The notes: generated by a model from the letters alone, not told the origin. 64,000 nt of DNA from Actinoplanes oblitus (GCF_030252345.1 NZ_CP126980.1:705501-769500), one strand, 5' to 3'. Positions 14,897 to 24,177 are shown, counted from the stretch's first letter. Translations and numbers: made by a program.

Positions 14897-17746
14897 GTGA
14901 GCACGGGATCCTCGGCCCTGGCTGTGCGACGTGGTCCTTTCTCCCGTCTGCGGGACGCCGGCATCCGCACCAAGCTGGCCTTCCTGCTGATCATCCCGAT
15001 CACGGCGGTGCTGGTGCTGGCCTCGGTGCGCCTGATGGACGTGCGCGGCCGGGCCACCGACGCCGGCCGGGTCGCCGACCTCACCGTGCTCGGCAACGAC
15101 GTCTCCGAGCTGGCCCGCCTGCTGCACCGGGAGCGGATGGCGGCCGCCGCGTACCTGGCCGCGCCGGACGTGTCGCCGGACGCGTACCGGCAGACGGCCG
15201 CCGCTGTCGACGCGCGGGTCCAGACCTTCCGGGCCCACCGCGACCAGGCCGGACAGGTGCCGGCCCGGGTGCGCGACCGGCTCGGGCTGATCCAGGAACG
15301 GCTCGACACGCTCGCCGGCACCCGTGACGACGTGTCCGCCCGGCAGAAGCTGACGATGGCCGCCGCGGTCCAGCGGTACAGCAGCATCCTCGAGGGACTG
15401 TCCGATTACGACGATTCGCTCAGCCAGGTCGCCGAGCCGGGCGTGGTCGCCGACGGGCTGCGCGCGCTGGCCGCGTTCAGCCGGATCGAGTCGGCCGCCG
15501 CCGACCAGGAGGCGGCCGCGTACACGGTCCGGATGACCGGTCTGCTCAGCGGGACCTGGCAGCAGCAGCTGATCGGCGCGCAGGCGGCCCGGCAGGAGGC
15601 GCTCGACGACCTCCGGCAGATCGCCACCGCCGAGCAGGCCGGCCTGGTCGAGGGAACCCTGGCGAACGCCGCGGTGGCCCGGGCGGACGGCCTGATCACC
15701 CGGCTGACCGGGCCGGCGGCGGTCTCGGACACCGAGCTGACCGAGGCGTACCAGCAGGTTCTCGACCTGCTCCGGGCCACCGGCACCCGGCTGGAGGCGG
15801 ACGCCGTCCGGGTCTCCCGGGACGACAGCGACAGCACCGCCGAGCGGGCCACCGTCGAGTTCGTGGTGGTGCTGCTGGTCCTGCTCGCCGCGATCGCGCT
15901 CGGCGTCTACCTGGCCCGGACCCTGCACCTGTCGGTCCGCCGGTTGCGCGAGGGCGCACTCGCCGTCGCCAACCGGGACCTGCCCGACGCGGTGCACCGG
16001 CTGAAGGACGTGGACAGCCTGGACGCGGGCGGCGTCGACCAGATCATCGCGCAGTCCCGGGACCCGATCCGGCTCGCCGACCGGGACGAGTTCGGGCAGG
16101 TCGCCGAGGCGTTCAACATGGTGCACCGGGAGGCCATCCGGGTCGCCGCCGAACAGGCCGCGCTGCGGACCAGCGTCTCCGCGATGTTCCTCAGCCTGGC
16201 CCGGCGCAGTCAGGCACTGGTCGACCGGATGATCGGCGAGCTGGACCACATCGAGCGTACCGAGGAGGACCCGAAGCGGCTGGCCAAGCTCTTCGACCTG
16301 GACCACCTCGCCACCCGGATGCGCCGCAACGACGAGAACCTGCTGGTACTGGCCGGCGCCGACGTGGGCGCCCCGCGCCGCGAGGACGCGCTGCTGATCG
16401 ACGCGCTCCGGGCCGCTCAGTCCGAGGTGGAGCTTTACCACCGGATCGAGTTCGGCGCCCTGGACGCCGACGTCTCGGTGGTCGCCGCGGCGGTCAACGA
16501 CGTGGTCCGGCTGCTCGCCGAGCTGCTCGACAACGCCACCCGGTTCTCCCCGCCGACCACCGTGGTGGTGGCGCACGGGCGGCGGTCCGGCGACCACGCG
16601 GTGCTGCAGATCGAGGACCGCGGGCTGGGCATCACCCCGGAGCAGCTGGAGCAGATCAACCGGCGGCTGAGCGAGCCGGCCGAGGTGGACGCCAGCGCGT
16701 TCCGGCTGATGGGCTTCGCGGTGATCGCCCGGCTGGCGGCCCGGCACGGCATCGGGGTGCGGCTGCTGCCCAGCCGGGAGGGCGGGACGGTCGCCGAGGT
16801 GACCCTGCCGGCCGACATCGTGGTGCTGCCCGGTGCGCCGTCCAGCACCGCCGGGCGGGCGGCGAGCTGGACCCGCCCCGGCCCGGCCCCGCAGCCGGTC
16901 GGCGGCCGTGCCCCGGAGACCCGCGCGCCGGTGCGGTCCGCGCCGATGCCGGCGCCCGTCTCGCCGCGCTGGGCGCCGCCGGTCGATCCCGGACCGCCCG
17001 CCGAGCTGGATCTCCGGCCGACCCCGGACCGCCCGCCGCTGCCCACCCGGGTGCCCAGGCCGCCCACCGCGGAGCCGGACTCCACGCCGCTGTTCGCGCC
17101 GGTCTCGGCGCAGCCGGCGCCGGACTCCACGCCGCTGTTCGCGCCGGTCTCGGCGCAGCCGGCGCCGGACTCCACGCCGCTGTTCGCGCCGGTCTCGGCG
17201 CAGCCGGCGCCGGACTCCACGCCGCGGTTCCCGCCCGTCTCGGCGCAGCCGGCGCCGGTCTCGGCCCAGCCGGTGCCGATCCGGATGGAGATGCAGCACA
17301 CCTGGTTCGACGCCGAGATGGAGCTACCGGAGATGCAGGGCATGCCGACCGCCGGTTACGCCCCGGCGCCCGTCTCGGCGGCTCCCGCCGGCCCGCCGCC
17401 GGTGGCCCCGGAGCCGGCGGCGCCCGAGCCGGTGGCGGCATCGGCGGTCCCCAGGCCCCGCCCGGCAGCCGACGACGACGAACGCTGGCGGAGCGCGGCC
17501 GACGAGGGCTGGGCTCGCGCGATGGCCGCTGCCGCACCCCAGGACGCCGGCACCACCCGCTCCGGTCTGCCGAAACGGATCCCGCAGGCGCAGCTCGTGC
17601 CGGGCGGGGTGCGGGACCTGCCGCGGGCACAGCATCGTCGCAGCCCCGACGACGTGCGCGGGCTTCTCGCCGCGTACACCAGCGGGGTGCGGCGCGGGCG
17701 GACCGACGGCTCCGTCGACCAGGTTCCTAAGGAGAGCGAACAGTGA
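14897..17746 (+). CDS. cvnA: Conservon histidine-kinase-like sensor CvnA with NIT domain
   Basis: A 949-residue membrane sensor. It has a transmembrane helix at about 27-46, an extracellular nitrate/nitrite-sensor-type helical domain to about 315, a second helix at 318-340, a HAMP-like linker, then a dimerisation segment (LARRSQALVDRM ... DHLATRMRR) without a standard H-box, and a HATPase domain with N-box LLDNATRFSPP near 541 and GLGI near 576. A Pro/Ala tail from about 645 carries 15-residue repeats. The downstream roadblock, DUF742 and GTPase genes identify it as CvnA of a Streptomyces-type conservon, a membrane-coupled G-protein-like system. GTG start with AAGGAG; its stop overlaps cvnB. 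Confidence 0.92.
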   Translation: MSTGSSALAVRRGPFSRLRDAGIRTKLAFLLIIPITAVLVLASVRLMDVRGRATDAGRVADLTVLGNDVSELARLLHRERMAAAAYLAAPDVSPDAYRQTAAAVDARVQTFRAHRDQAGQVPARVRDRLGLIQERLDTLAGTRDDVSARQKLTMAAAVQRYSSILEGLSDYDDSLSQVAEPGVVADGLRALAAFSRIESAAADQEAAAYTVRMTGLLSGTWQQQLIGAQAARQEALDDLRQIATAEQAGLVEGTLANAAVARADGLITRLTGPAAVSDTELTEAYQQVLDLLRATGTRLEADAVRVSRDDSDSTAERATVEFVVVLLVLLAAIALGVYLARTLHLSVRRLREGALAVANRDLPDAVHRLKDVDSLDAGGVDQIIAQSRDPIRLADRDEFGQVAEAFNMVHREAIRVAAEQAALRTSVSAMFLSLARRSQALVDRMIGELDHIERTEEDPKRLAKLFDLDHLATRMRRNDENLLVLAGADVGAPRREDALLIDALRAAQSEVELYHRIEFGALDADVSVVAAAVNDVVRLLAELLDNATRFSPPTTVVVAHGRRSGDHAVLQIEDRGLGITPEQLEQINRRLSEPAEVDASAFRLMGFAVIARLAARHGIGVRLLPSREGGTVAEVTLPADIVVLPGAPSSTAGRAASWTRPGPAPQPVGGRAPETRAPVRSAPMPAPVSPRWAPPVDPGPPAELDLRPTPDRPPLPTRVPRPPTAEPDSTPLFAPVSAQPAPDSTPLFAPVSAQPAPDSTPLFAPVSAQPAPDSTPRFPPVSAQPAPVSAQPVPIRMEMQHTWFDAEMELPEMQGMPTAGYAPAPVSAAPAGPPPVAPEPAAPEPVAASAVPRPRPAADDDERWRSAADEGWARAMAAAAPQDAGTTRSGLPKRIPQAQLVPGGVRDLPRAQHRRSPDDVRGLLAAYTSGVRRGRTDGSVDQVPKESEQ
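17078..17278 (+). repeat. 45-bp tandem repeats in the cvnA tail
   Basis: Units begin at 17078, 17123, 17168 and 17213, with a partial fifth at 17258. Each encodes DSTPLFAPVSAQPAP or a close variant. The first three are almost identical, consistent with recent in-frame expansion of the disordered linker after the kinase domain. Confidence 0.9.
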
Positions 17747-18147
17747 TCAGGCCCACCATGCAGGACATGGGCTGGCTGCTCAACAACTTCGCCGACAGCA
17801 TCGCGGGCATCGCGCACGTGGTGGCGGTCTCCGCCGACGGGTTGTTGCTGGCCTGCTCGCGGGATCTGCCACCGGACCGGGCGGACCAGCTGGCCGCCAT
17901 CACCTCCGGTGTGGTCAGCCTGACCGAGGGGGCGTCCCGGATGTTCACCGCCGGGAAGGTGCAACAGACCATCATCGAAATGGACAGCGGCTATCTTTTC
18001 CTGATGTCCATCAGCGACGGTTCGTCGATGGCCGTGCTGGCCGCGCGCAGCTGCGACGTCGGTCAGGTCGGCTACGAGATGGCCCTGCTGGTGGAGCGCG
18101 TCGGCGCCGCGTTGTCGCCGGCGGCACGCGAGGCCGTCAGCCACTAG
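17743..18147 (+). CDS. cvnB: Roadblock/LC7 protein CvnB
   Basis: A 134-residue Roadblock/LC7 domain protein (MQDMGWLLNNFADSIAGIAHVVAVSADGLLLACSRDL at the start, divided here by its strands; a central VVSLTEGASRMF). These proteins regulate small Ras-like or MglA-like GTPases, here CvnD. The GTG overlaps the cvnA stop in a GTGA, so the two are translationally coupled. No membrane segment. Confidence 0.92.
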   Translation: MIRPTMQDMGWLLNNFADSIAGIAHVVAVSADGLLLACSRDLPPDRADQLAAITSGVVSLTEGASRMFTAGKVQQTIIEMDSGYLFLMSISDGSSMAVLAARSCDVGQVGYEMALLVERVGAALSPAAREAVSH

Positions 18148-18191
18148 GCGCCGGGGTTGCCGTACCCCGGCGGAGATGAGGTGACCGCGAC

Positions 18192-18554
18192 ATGACAGAG
18201 CCGCACGATCCCCGGGGGAACCTGGTGCGGCCGTACGCGGTGACCCGCGGCCGGACCGAGCCGATCCGGGACATTCCGATCGAGGCGGTCCTGGTCGCCA
18301 GCGCGGCGGCCGTCCAGGAAGCGCGTTTTGCCGGACATGACAAGTACCGCATCGCCGTGCTGTGCGAGCCGAAAGCCCTGTCGCTGGCCGAGCTGGCGGC
18401 GCTCACCCGGTTGCCCCTCGGGGTGGCCCGGGTGCTCGTCGCCGACATGGTCACCGAGGGACTGCTCGCGTTGCACAGCGCCGCTCCCCGGAAGGGTTTC
18501 ACGGAGCGGATGGACCTGCTGGGAAGGGTTTTGAGTGGACTTCGCAAGCTCTGA
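18192..18554 (+). CDS. cvnC: DUF742 protein CvnC
   Basis: A 120-residue DUF742 protein with the family's N-terminal LVRPYAVTRGRTEP and a winged-helix-like core ending LLGRVLSGLRKL. It is the third conservon component and probably bridges sensor and GTPase; its biochemical role is not settled. It lies 44 bp after cvnB with GAGGTGA upstream, and its end overlaps cvnD by 20 bp. Confidence 0.9.
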   Translation: MTEPHDPRGNLVRPYAVTRGRTEPIRDIPIEAVLVASAAAVQEARFAGHDKYRIAVLCEPKALSLAELAALTRLPLGVARVLVADMVTEGLLALHSAAPRKGFTERMDLLGRVLSGLRKL

Positions 18555-19149
18555 GCGGGCGGGGGCGCCTCAATCGGAGATCGTCTCGGCGAAAATCGTC
18601 GTCGCCGGTGGGTTCGGCGTCGGCAAGACGACGCTGGTCGGTGCGGTCTCCGAGATCGAGCCGCTGACGACCGAGGCGGTGATGACAGCGGCCGGCGCCG
18701 GGATCGACGACGCCTCCAAGGTCCCGGAGAAGGGCACCACCACGGTGGCGATGGACTTCGGCCGGATCACCATGGCCGACGACCTGATCCTCTACCTGTT
18801 CGGCACGCCCGGTCAGACCCGCTTCTGGTTCATGTGGGACGAGCTGATCCGCGGTGCCGTCGGCGCCGCAGTGATGGTCGACACCCGCCGGCTCACCGAC
18901 GCGTTCGCGCCGCTCGACTACTTCGAGAACCGGCACCTGCCCTACCTGGTGGCGGTGAACTGCTTCGACGGCGCACCCCGCTATGAGCCGGAGGAGGTGC
19001 GCGAGGCGCTCGCCATCCCGGAGCGGGTGCCGCTGGTGATGTGCGACGCCCGGCACCGCGAGTCGGTCAAGTCGGTACTGATCGGCGTCGTCGAGCACGC
19101 CATGGCCACCCTGGTCACCGAACACGAACGCGGCATGGTCGTGGGGTGA
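18535..19149 (+). CDS. cvnD: Conservon GTPase CvnD
   Basis: A 204-residue Ras-like GTP-binding protein: P-loop GGFGVGKTT at about 25-33, a Thr-rich switch I (KGTTTVAMDFGRI), G3-like FGTPGQTRF near 88, and a VAVNCFDGA segment in place of NKxD. The substitution of the canonical G4 motif is usual for the conservon GTPase family. It would act at the membrane with CvnA and CvnB. GTG start inside cvnC. No cytochrome P450 gene, present in some conservons, follows. Confidence 0.92.
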   Translation: MDFASSERAGAPQSEIVSAKIVVAGGFGVGKTTLVGAVSEIEPLTTEAVMTAAGAGIDDASKVPEKGTTTVAMDFGRITMADDLILYLFGTPGQTRFWFMWDELIRGAVGAAVMVDTRRLTDAFAPLDYFENRHLPYLVAVNCFDGAPRYEPEEVREALAIPERVPLVMCDARHRESVKSVLIGVVEHAMATLVTEHERGMVVG

Positions 19150-19494
19150 TCGAACGCCGCCGCCAACCGATCCAGCAGGCCGGTAGCCACTGCGGCTGAT
19201 AGCCAATGCGGCTGATCCGTTGATCGATGCCGCTGATCCGTGGATCGACGGTGTGGGCGATGCGGCGACGCGTAGTCGATATTCGCTGGCACCCTGAAGA
19301 TCAACTTCAAGATCTTCATTTACGCGGGTCCGCTGTGGTGCGGATCGCATGCTCCCGCGCGGGCCGAGGGCGGCGATCTGGCCGCTGCGCGTCCATGGCG
19401 ATCGCCGCCCTCTTCACTGTTCGTGGGTGGTCACCGAAACCCCCGTCACCCGCACGTGTTGTCCGTGAGTGGCCGGGCGGGCCGGGGTGGAGTT

Positions 19495-19550
19495 CCGCGA
19501 GCCGCGAGCCGCGAGCCGCGAGCCGCGAGCCGCGAGCCGCGAGCCGCGAG
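19495..19550. repeat. Heptanucleotide microsatellite, 8 x CCGCGAG
   Basis: Eight perfect 7-bp units with a degenerate ninth (CCGGGGG). It is not inside a credible reading frame. Confidence 0.95.
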
Positions 19551-19597
19551 CCGGGGGACGGGGGTTCGGGGGTTCGGGTTGTAGGGGTTCGGGTTCT

Positions 19598-19739
19598 GGC
19601 GGGTCGTGACCACCCGCGGGCGTCGCCCTGGAAGGTCGGGCGTTCGGGACGCGCCAGCGTCCTGCCCGGCCTGGAAGGGTCCCTGGCGGGAGCGGCGATC
19701 AGTGATCAGCGCGGGTCCGAGTCAGCAATCTGTTGATCT
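19598..19739 (+). repeat. Dispersed repeat, copy A
   Basis: 142 bp matching 58433-58574 (inverted) with 8 substitutions and no indel, about 94% identity. Both copies keep the hairpin GGACGC-GCCA-GCGTCC (19647-19662 here). Most differences change the amino acid in either long frame, so it looks non-coding. Confidence 0.9.
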
Positions 19740-19787
19740 GGAAGTTGATCTTGATTGGGGTTGGCGCGGGCTTCAGGGGGATGGGCT

Positions 19788-20912
19788 TCAGGTGGGGATG
19801 CGGTAGCCGCGTCTGACTACGGTTTGGATGACGCCGGGGATGGCGGCTCGGAGGCGGGCGACGGCCATTTCGACGGCGTGCTCGTCGGCGTGGCGGGGGA
19901 GGGCCTGCAGGAGGGCGGCTCGGGAGAGGACGCGGCCCGGTGAGTTGGCCAGGGCCCGCAGGACGGCCATCGGGGCGGGGGCGAGCTGGCGGAGTTCGCC
20001 GTCGACCACCGCGGCGTGGCCGCGCAGGGTGATCGCGTGGCCGTTGACCTGGATGGTGACCGCGCGTGGGGGGAGTTCCTCGACCAGGGTGCGGACCAGG
20101 GCGCTGAGCCGGGCGCGGTGCGGGGTGGAGACCGGGACGTCGTGGCGGCGCAGCGGCGCGGCGGTGACCGGGCCCACGCAGGCGGCCAGCACCTCGGTGC
20201 GCAACGCGTCGAGCAGCGCGTCGGTGGCCGGGCCGGCGGCGCGCAGCAGGGCGTGGACCGCCGCGGCCGAGGTGAACGTCACGGCGTCGACGAGCCGGCC
20301 GGTGATCAGATCCACCAGGCGGTGCAGCGGGGCCGGGTCGACCGGTGGCGCCCAGCGGTAGACCGGCACCTCGATCACCCGGGCGCCGGCCGTCTCCAGC
20401 GCCTCGCTGTACTCCGGCTGGCTCTCGCCGTGCAGCTGGAGGGCGACGGTGAGGCCGGCGACGCCGCGGGCGGTCAGGTGCTCGATGATCTCCGCGGAGC
20501 CCTCGCCGTCCGGGGTCCACTGGTCCCGCAGGCCGGCGGCCCGGACCGCGGCTTGCGCCTTGGGGCCGCGGGCCACCAGGTAGGCGCGGTTGAGCACGTC
20601 GCGCAGCGGCTCAGCCAGGCCCCAGCTCTCGGCGGCCTCGAGCCAGCCGCGCATCCCGATGCCGGTGTTGACCAGCACGATGTCCGGGGGAGTGTCGAGG
20701 CAGGCGCGGGTCGCGGCGCGCAGGTCGGCGTCGTCGGCGATCGGGACGATGCGCAGCGCGGGGGCCAGCACGACGCGGGCGCCGCGGCTCTCCAGCAGGC
20801 CGGCCAGCTCGTCGCGGCGGCGGTCGGCGGTGACGCCGACGGTGTAACCGGAGAGGGTCGCGGCCGGCTGCGCCAGTACCGGGCGGCGGGCCCCGGGGAT
20901 CCGGCCCGTCAT
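19788..20912 (-). CDS. Uroporphyrinogen-III synthase-like protein with C-terminal winged-helix DNA-binding domain
   Basis: A 374-residue two-domain protein. Residues 1-270 resemble HemD (LSGYTVGVTADRRRDELAGLLESRG split over the first strands, DIVLVNTGIGMRGW, VTFTSAAAVHALL). The last 90 or so match an OmpR-type trans_reg_C domain (LAPAPMAVLRAL, ARLRAAI, VVRRGYRIPT). The fusion occurs widely in actinobacteria, often near nitrite or nitrate assimilation genes, and is probably a regulator that uses the HemD fold as a sensor instead of making haem. ATG 20912 starts at the conserved region; the longer open frame upstream is low-complexity. Confidence 0.85.
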   Translation of the reverse strand: MTGRIPGARRPVLAQPAATLSGYTVGVTADRRRDELAGLLESRGARVVLAPALRIVPIADDADLRAATRACLDTPPDIVLVNTGIGMRGWLEAAESWGLAEPLRDVLNRAYLVARGPKAQAAVRAAGLRDQWTPDGEGSAEIIEHLTARGVAGLTVALQLHGESQPEYSEALETAGARVIEVPVYRWAPPVDPAPLHRLVDLITGRLVDAVTFTSAAAVHALLRAAGPATDALLDALRTEVLAACVGPVTAAPLRRHDVPVSTPHRARLSALVRTLVEELPPRAVTIQVNGHAITLRGHAAVVDGELRQLAPAPMAVLRALANSPGRVLSRAALLQALPRHADEHAVEMAVARLRAAIPGVIQTVVRRGYRIPT

Positions 20913-21482
20913 CAGCGGGTGCTCCCGGTGCCGGTGGACTCTCCCGTGCCGGTGGACGCTCCGGTACCGGACTCTCCGGGGTGGGCGGCGGTCCGATGGC
21001 CGGGGGCGTGGTGGCCGGGGGAGTGCGGGACGAGGGCGAGAAGTCGCGGCGTGGCCGGGCGGTCCACCGAAGGGCACGCTCGCGGACCGTCGTCCTCAGC
21101 GTGAACCCGCTCCCATGCCACGCTTACGGTCCGCGCCGTACCTCCGTCCGGGGCACGCCGCGACTTCTCCTCACCACTCCGGCGAGCCGGGGTGGTGAAC
21201 ACCGTCAGGTCCGTCCTCAACCCTGACGGTGGTCTCTCCATGGTGCGCCTGACCACACCGCGCCGGCCATCGCCGAGCCGCGTCGTCCGGGGTTCCGCAC
21301 CGTTGGGCATGTCTGGAAGCGTGCCGGTGGGGAATTTCGGCCGGGCGTCCCTTTTGTTTCGAGCCTGCTAAGAGCCGTCCGGCAGCAGTTGTCGAACCCG
21401 CGGCTGGGCTGCTCCAGACACCGAGTATGCTGGATACCGTTTGAGGTCCCGCCTCGGGCCATTCACCCAGGGGCAGCCTGTT
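20913..21482. other. Intergenic region upstream of rplM with inverted repeats
   Basis: No gene is supported. A perfect 16-bp inverted repeat GAGAAGTCGCGGCGTG lies at 21038-21053 and 21154-21169. A 10-bp hairpin CACCGTCAGG/CCTGACGGTG with a 12-nt loop lies at 21200-21231. These may be terminators or leader structures; no homologue is recognised. Confidence 0.45.
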
Positions 21483-21512
21483 TTGACCACGCGCCGCGCG
21501 GCCGGGTATTGT
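21483..21512 (+). promoter_or_regulatory. Promoter of rplM-rpsI
   Basis: TTGACC (21483-21488) and TATTGT (21507-21512) are separated by 18 bp, close to the vegetative sigma consensus and the best -35/-10 pair in the window. It predicts a leader of about 115 nt before the rplM GTG, long enough for regulation by a ribosomal protein. Confidence 0.6.
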
Positions 21513-21633
21513 TGCCTGCTGTTGTGCGATAGCTGCGAGCGCTCCCCCTGGGGTGTGCTTGAAGTTCGTGTCGACTCCCTGTTCGACATGATCAGCGCGC
21601 GCCCCCAGACCGACGACGAGACAAGGTAATTCT

Positions 21634-22077
21634 GTGCGTACGTACAGCCCGAAGCCGGGTGAGATCGAGCGTCAGTGGCACATTATCGACGCTTCTGACG
21701 TCGTTCTGGGCCGCCTGGCTACCCACACCGCGACCCTTCTGCGCGGCAAGCACAAGCCGACGTTCGCCCCGCACGTCGACACCGGCGACTTCGTGGTGAT
21801 CATCAACGCCGGCAAGGTCGCGCTGACCGGCAACAAGCGGCAGACCAAGGTCGCCTACCGGCACTCCGGCTACCCGGGTGGTCTGAAGCAGGTCGGTTAC
21901 GAGGAGCTGCTGACCAAGCGCCCCGAGAAGGCGATCGAGCTGGCCGTCAAGGGCATGCTCCCGCACAACAAGCTCGCGCGGCAGATCATCAAGAAGCTGA
22001 AGGTCTACCCGGGCGCCGAGCACCCGCACGCCGCTCAGCAGCCGCAGCCGTTCGAAATCAAGCAGATCGCGCAGTGA
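21634..22077 (+). CDS. rplM: 50S ribosomal protein L13
   Basis: 147 residues, the usual bacterial L13 length, with the conserved start [18 protein letters not shown] and the core [36 protein letters not shown] and [14 protein letters not shown]. It binds 23S rRNA early in large-subunit assembly. GTG start. The stop overlaps a GTG, but rpsI more likely starts at the ATG 21 bases later. Confidence 0.97.
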   Translation: MRTYSPKPGEIERQWHIIDASDVVLGRLATHTATLLRGKHKPTFAPHVDTGDFVVIINAGKVALTGNKRQTKVAYRHSGYPGGLKQVGYEELLTKRPEKAIELAVKGMLPHNKLARQIIKKLKVYPGAEHPHAAQQPQPFEIKQIAQ

Positions 22078-22097
22078 GCGCGGGAGAAGGCAGCAGC

Positions 22098-22613
22098 ATG
22101 ACCGACATCATCGAGCCCGAGGCCGTCGAGACCGAGGCTGTCGTCGAGACCGTCGAGGAGCCCGCTGAGACGGTCGTTGTCGTCGAGACGCCCGCGCCGG
22201 CTGCGGTCCGCGCGCCGCGTCCGGGCGACCGTCCGGTCCAGACCGTTGGCCGCCGCAAGGAGGCCATCGTCCGGGTGCGCCTCGTCCCCGGCACCGGCAA
22301 GATCACCTGCAACGGCCGTGACCTCGAGGAGTACTTCCCGAGCAAGGTTCACCAGCAGCTGATCCGTGAGCCGCTGGGCACCGTCGAGCGCGCCGAGCAG
22401 TTCGACGTCTTCGCCAACCTGCGTGGCGGCGGCATCACCGGCCAGGCCGGTGCGCTGCGTCTCGCGATCGCCCGGGCGCTGATCTCCAGCGAGCCCGACG
22501 ACCGCCCGGCCCTGAAGAAGGCCGGCTTCCTGACCCGTGACGCCCGGGTCAAGGAGAGCAAGAAGTACGGTCTCAAGAAGGCCCGTAAGGCGCCGCAGTA
22601 CTCGAAGCGCTGA
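22098..22613 (+). CDS. rpsI: 30S ribosomal protein S9
   Basis: 171 residues. An acidic, Glu/Val-rich extension of about 45 residues, typical of actinobacteria, precedes the S9 core ([18 protein letters not shown], the EYFP loop, [19 protein letters not shown]). The C-terminal tail YSKR reaches the P-site tRNA. The ATG at 22098 has AGAAGG upstream; a GTG at 22074 overlapping rplM is possible. Confidence 0.96.
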   Translation: MTDIIEPEAVETEAVVETVEEPAETVVVVETPAPAAVRAPRPGDRPVQTVGRRKEAIVRVRLVPGTGKITCNGRDLEEYFPSKVHQQLIREPLGTVERAEQFDVFANLRGGGITGQAGALRLAIARALISSEPDDRPALKKAGFLTRDARVKESKKYGLKKARKAPQYSKR

Positions 22614-22621
22614 TTCTTCAC

Positions 22622-22669
22622 CGACGGCCGAGTGCGCTCCCGGGTTTCCGGGTGCGTGCTCGGCCGTCG
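22622..22669 (+). terminator. Terminator after rpsI
   Basis: CGACGGCCGAG at 22622-22632 pairs perfectly with CTCGGCCGTCG at 22659-22669, with an inner CCCGG/CCGGG pairing. It starts 8 bases after the rpsI stop and is followed by a T-containing stretch. Confidence 0.75.
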
Positions 22670-22799
22670 TGGTATTTCCCGGCACCACGTGGTTTTCCGG
22701 CATCATCCCCTCCCCCCAACTAGCCGTTTCGGTACTCCTGCCCTGGCCGTTTGCTGTTGCACGCTTGAGGGCACGTGTCACCGGCGAAAGGAAGCCGCC

Positions 22800-24155
22800 A
22801 TGGGGCGACTCTTCGGCACCGACGGCGTTCGCGGTCTCGCGAACGGCGACCTGCTCACCCCGGAACTCGCCCTGTCGGTCGCTGTCGCGGCCGCCCGGGT
22901 TCTGGTCGAGACCGACAGCAGCCATCAGCCGCTCGCGATCGTGGGGCGTGACCCGCGGGCCAGCGGCGAGATGCTGGAGGCTGCCGTCGTCGCCGGCCTG
23001 ACCAGCGCGGGGGCGAACGTGGTCCGGGTCGGCGTGCTGCCGACGCCCGCGGTCGCGTACCTGGTGGGGCAGACCGGCGCCGACCTGGGTGTGATGCTCT
23101 CGGCGTCGCACAACCCCATGCCGGACAACGGCATCAAGCTGTTCGCCGCCGGCGGCACGAAGCTGCCGGACGAGCTCGAGGCGCGCATCGAGAAGGCGAT
23201 CGAGGACGGGCACGGCCTGATCGGGCGGCCCACCGGCGCCGCCATCGGGCGGGTGCACGACCTGCTGGACGGCGCCGAGCACTACATCAAGCACCTGATC
23301 GAGTCGCTCCCGCACCGGCTGGAGGGCATCAAGGTCGTGGTGGACTGCGCGAACGGCGCGGCGAGTGAGGTCGGGCCGGTGGCGTACCGGGAGGCCGGCG
23401 CCGAGGTGATCGCGATCCACGCCGAGCCGGACGGCCTGAACATCAACGAGGAGTGCGGCTCCACGCACCTCGACAAGGTGCGCGAGGCGGTCCTGCTGCA
23501 CGGTGCCGACCTGGGCCTGGCGCACGACGGCGACGCCGACCGCTGCCTGGCCGTCACCGCGTCCGGCGAGGAGGTGGACGGCGACCAGATCATGGCGATC
23601 CTGGCGCTGGCCATGCGCGACGCCGGCACGCTCACCGACGACACCCTGGTCGCGACGGTGATGAGCAACCTGGGCCTGCGGATCGCGATGAAGCAGTCCG
23701 GGGTCAAGCTGATCGAGACCAAGGTCGGCGACCGGTACGTGCTGGAGCACCTGCAGGCCAACGGCCTGGCCCTGGGCGGCGAGCAGAGCGGGCACATCGT
23801 GATGCCGGCCTTCGCCACCACCGGCGACGGCGTGCTGACCGGCCTGCACCTGATGGCGCAGCTCGCGGCGAGCGGCAAGTCGCTCGCCGACCTGGCCGCC
23901 GTGGTGCACAAGCTGCCCCAGCAGCTGATCAACGTGAAGGTCGGCAACCGGGAGGCCGGTGCCGCCGCGCCCACGGTGCAGGCCGCGGTGGCGCTGGCCG
24001 AGGCGGAGCTCGGCGAGACCGGCCGGGTGCTGCTGCGCCCGTCGGGCACCGAGCCGCTGGTCCGGGTGATGGTCGAGGCCGCGACCGAGGAGCAGGCGCG
24101 CGCCGTCGCGTCGCGGATCGCTGACGAGGTGCGGGCGGCGAGCCCGGTCGTCTGA
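22800..24155 (+). CDS. glmM: Phosphoglucosamine mutase
   Basis: A 451-residue enzyme that converts glucosamine-6-phosphate to glucosamine-1-phosphate for UDP-GlcNAc and peptidoglycan. The phosphoserine loop [12 protein letters not shown] is near residue 102, the metal-binding DGDADR near 243, and the sugar-binding GGEQSGH near 325. The C terminus has the phosphate-binding [12 protein letters not shown]. The ATG follows GAAAGGAAGCC. glmS, the previous pathway step, lies 2 kb downstream. Confidence 0.97.
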   Translation: MGRLFGTDGVRGLANGDLLTPELALSVAVAAARVLVETDSSHQPLAIVGRDPRASGEMLEAAVVAGLTSAGANVVRVGVLPTPAVAYLVGQTGADLGVMLSASHNPMPDNGIKLFAAGGTKLPDELEARIEKAIEDGHGLIGRPTGAAIGRVHDLLDGAEHYIKHLIESLPHRLEGIKVVVDCANGAASEVGPVAYREAGAEVIAIHAEPDGLNINEECGSTHLDKVREAVLLHGADLGLAHDGDADRCLAVTASGEEVDGDQIMAILALAMRDAGTLTDDTLVATVMSNLGLRIAMKQSGVKLIETKVGDRYVLEHLQANGLALGGEQSGHIVMPAFATTGDGVLTGLHLMAQLAASGKSLADLAAVVHKLPQQLINVKVGNREAGAAAPTVQAAVALAEAELGETGRVLLRPSGTEPLVRVMVEAATEEQARAVASRIADEVRAASPVV

Positions 24156-24177
24156 CCGTCCCGGCGAGCCGGTCGTC

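Larger units (their letters stand above)
19150..19787. other. Gene-free region between cvnD and the HemD-like gene
   Basis: 638 bp with no supported gene. It contains the heptamer array 19495-19550, copy A of a dispersed repeat 19598-19739, and a perfect 12-bp inverted repeat AAGATCAACTTC at 19297-19308 and 19741-19752 that encloses both. The 456-bp span between inverted ends could be a non-autonomous element, but no transposase or clear target duplication is visible. Confidence 0.55.

Noticed and set aside
14621..17299. An 892-codon minus-strand open frame
   Set aside because: Antisense to cvnA; Arg/Gly/Asp-rich with repeats mirrored from the cvnA tail.
19606..19806. Small protein encoded by the dispersed repeat
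   Set aside because: The two copies differ mostly at positions that change the amino acid and the ends of the frames are not conserved; treated as a non-coding element.
21441..21629. A 62-codon frame directly upstream of rplM, possible leader peptide
   Set aside because: It begins before the predicted promoter at 21483-21512, so it would not be on the rplM transcript; composition is not gene-like.
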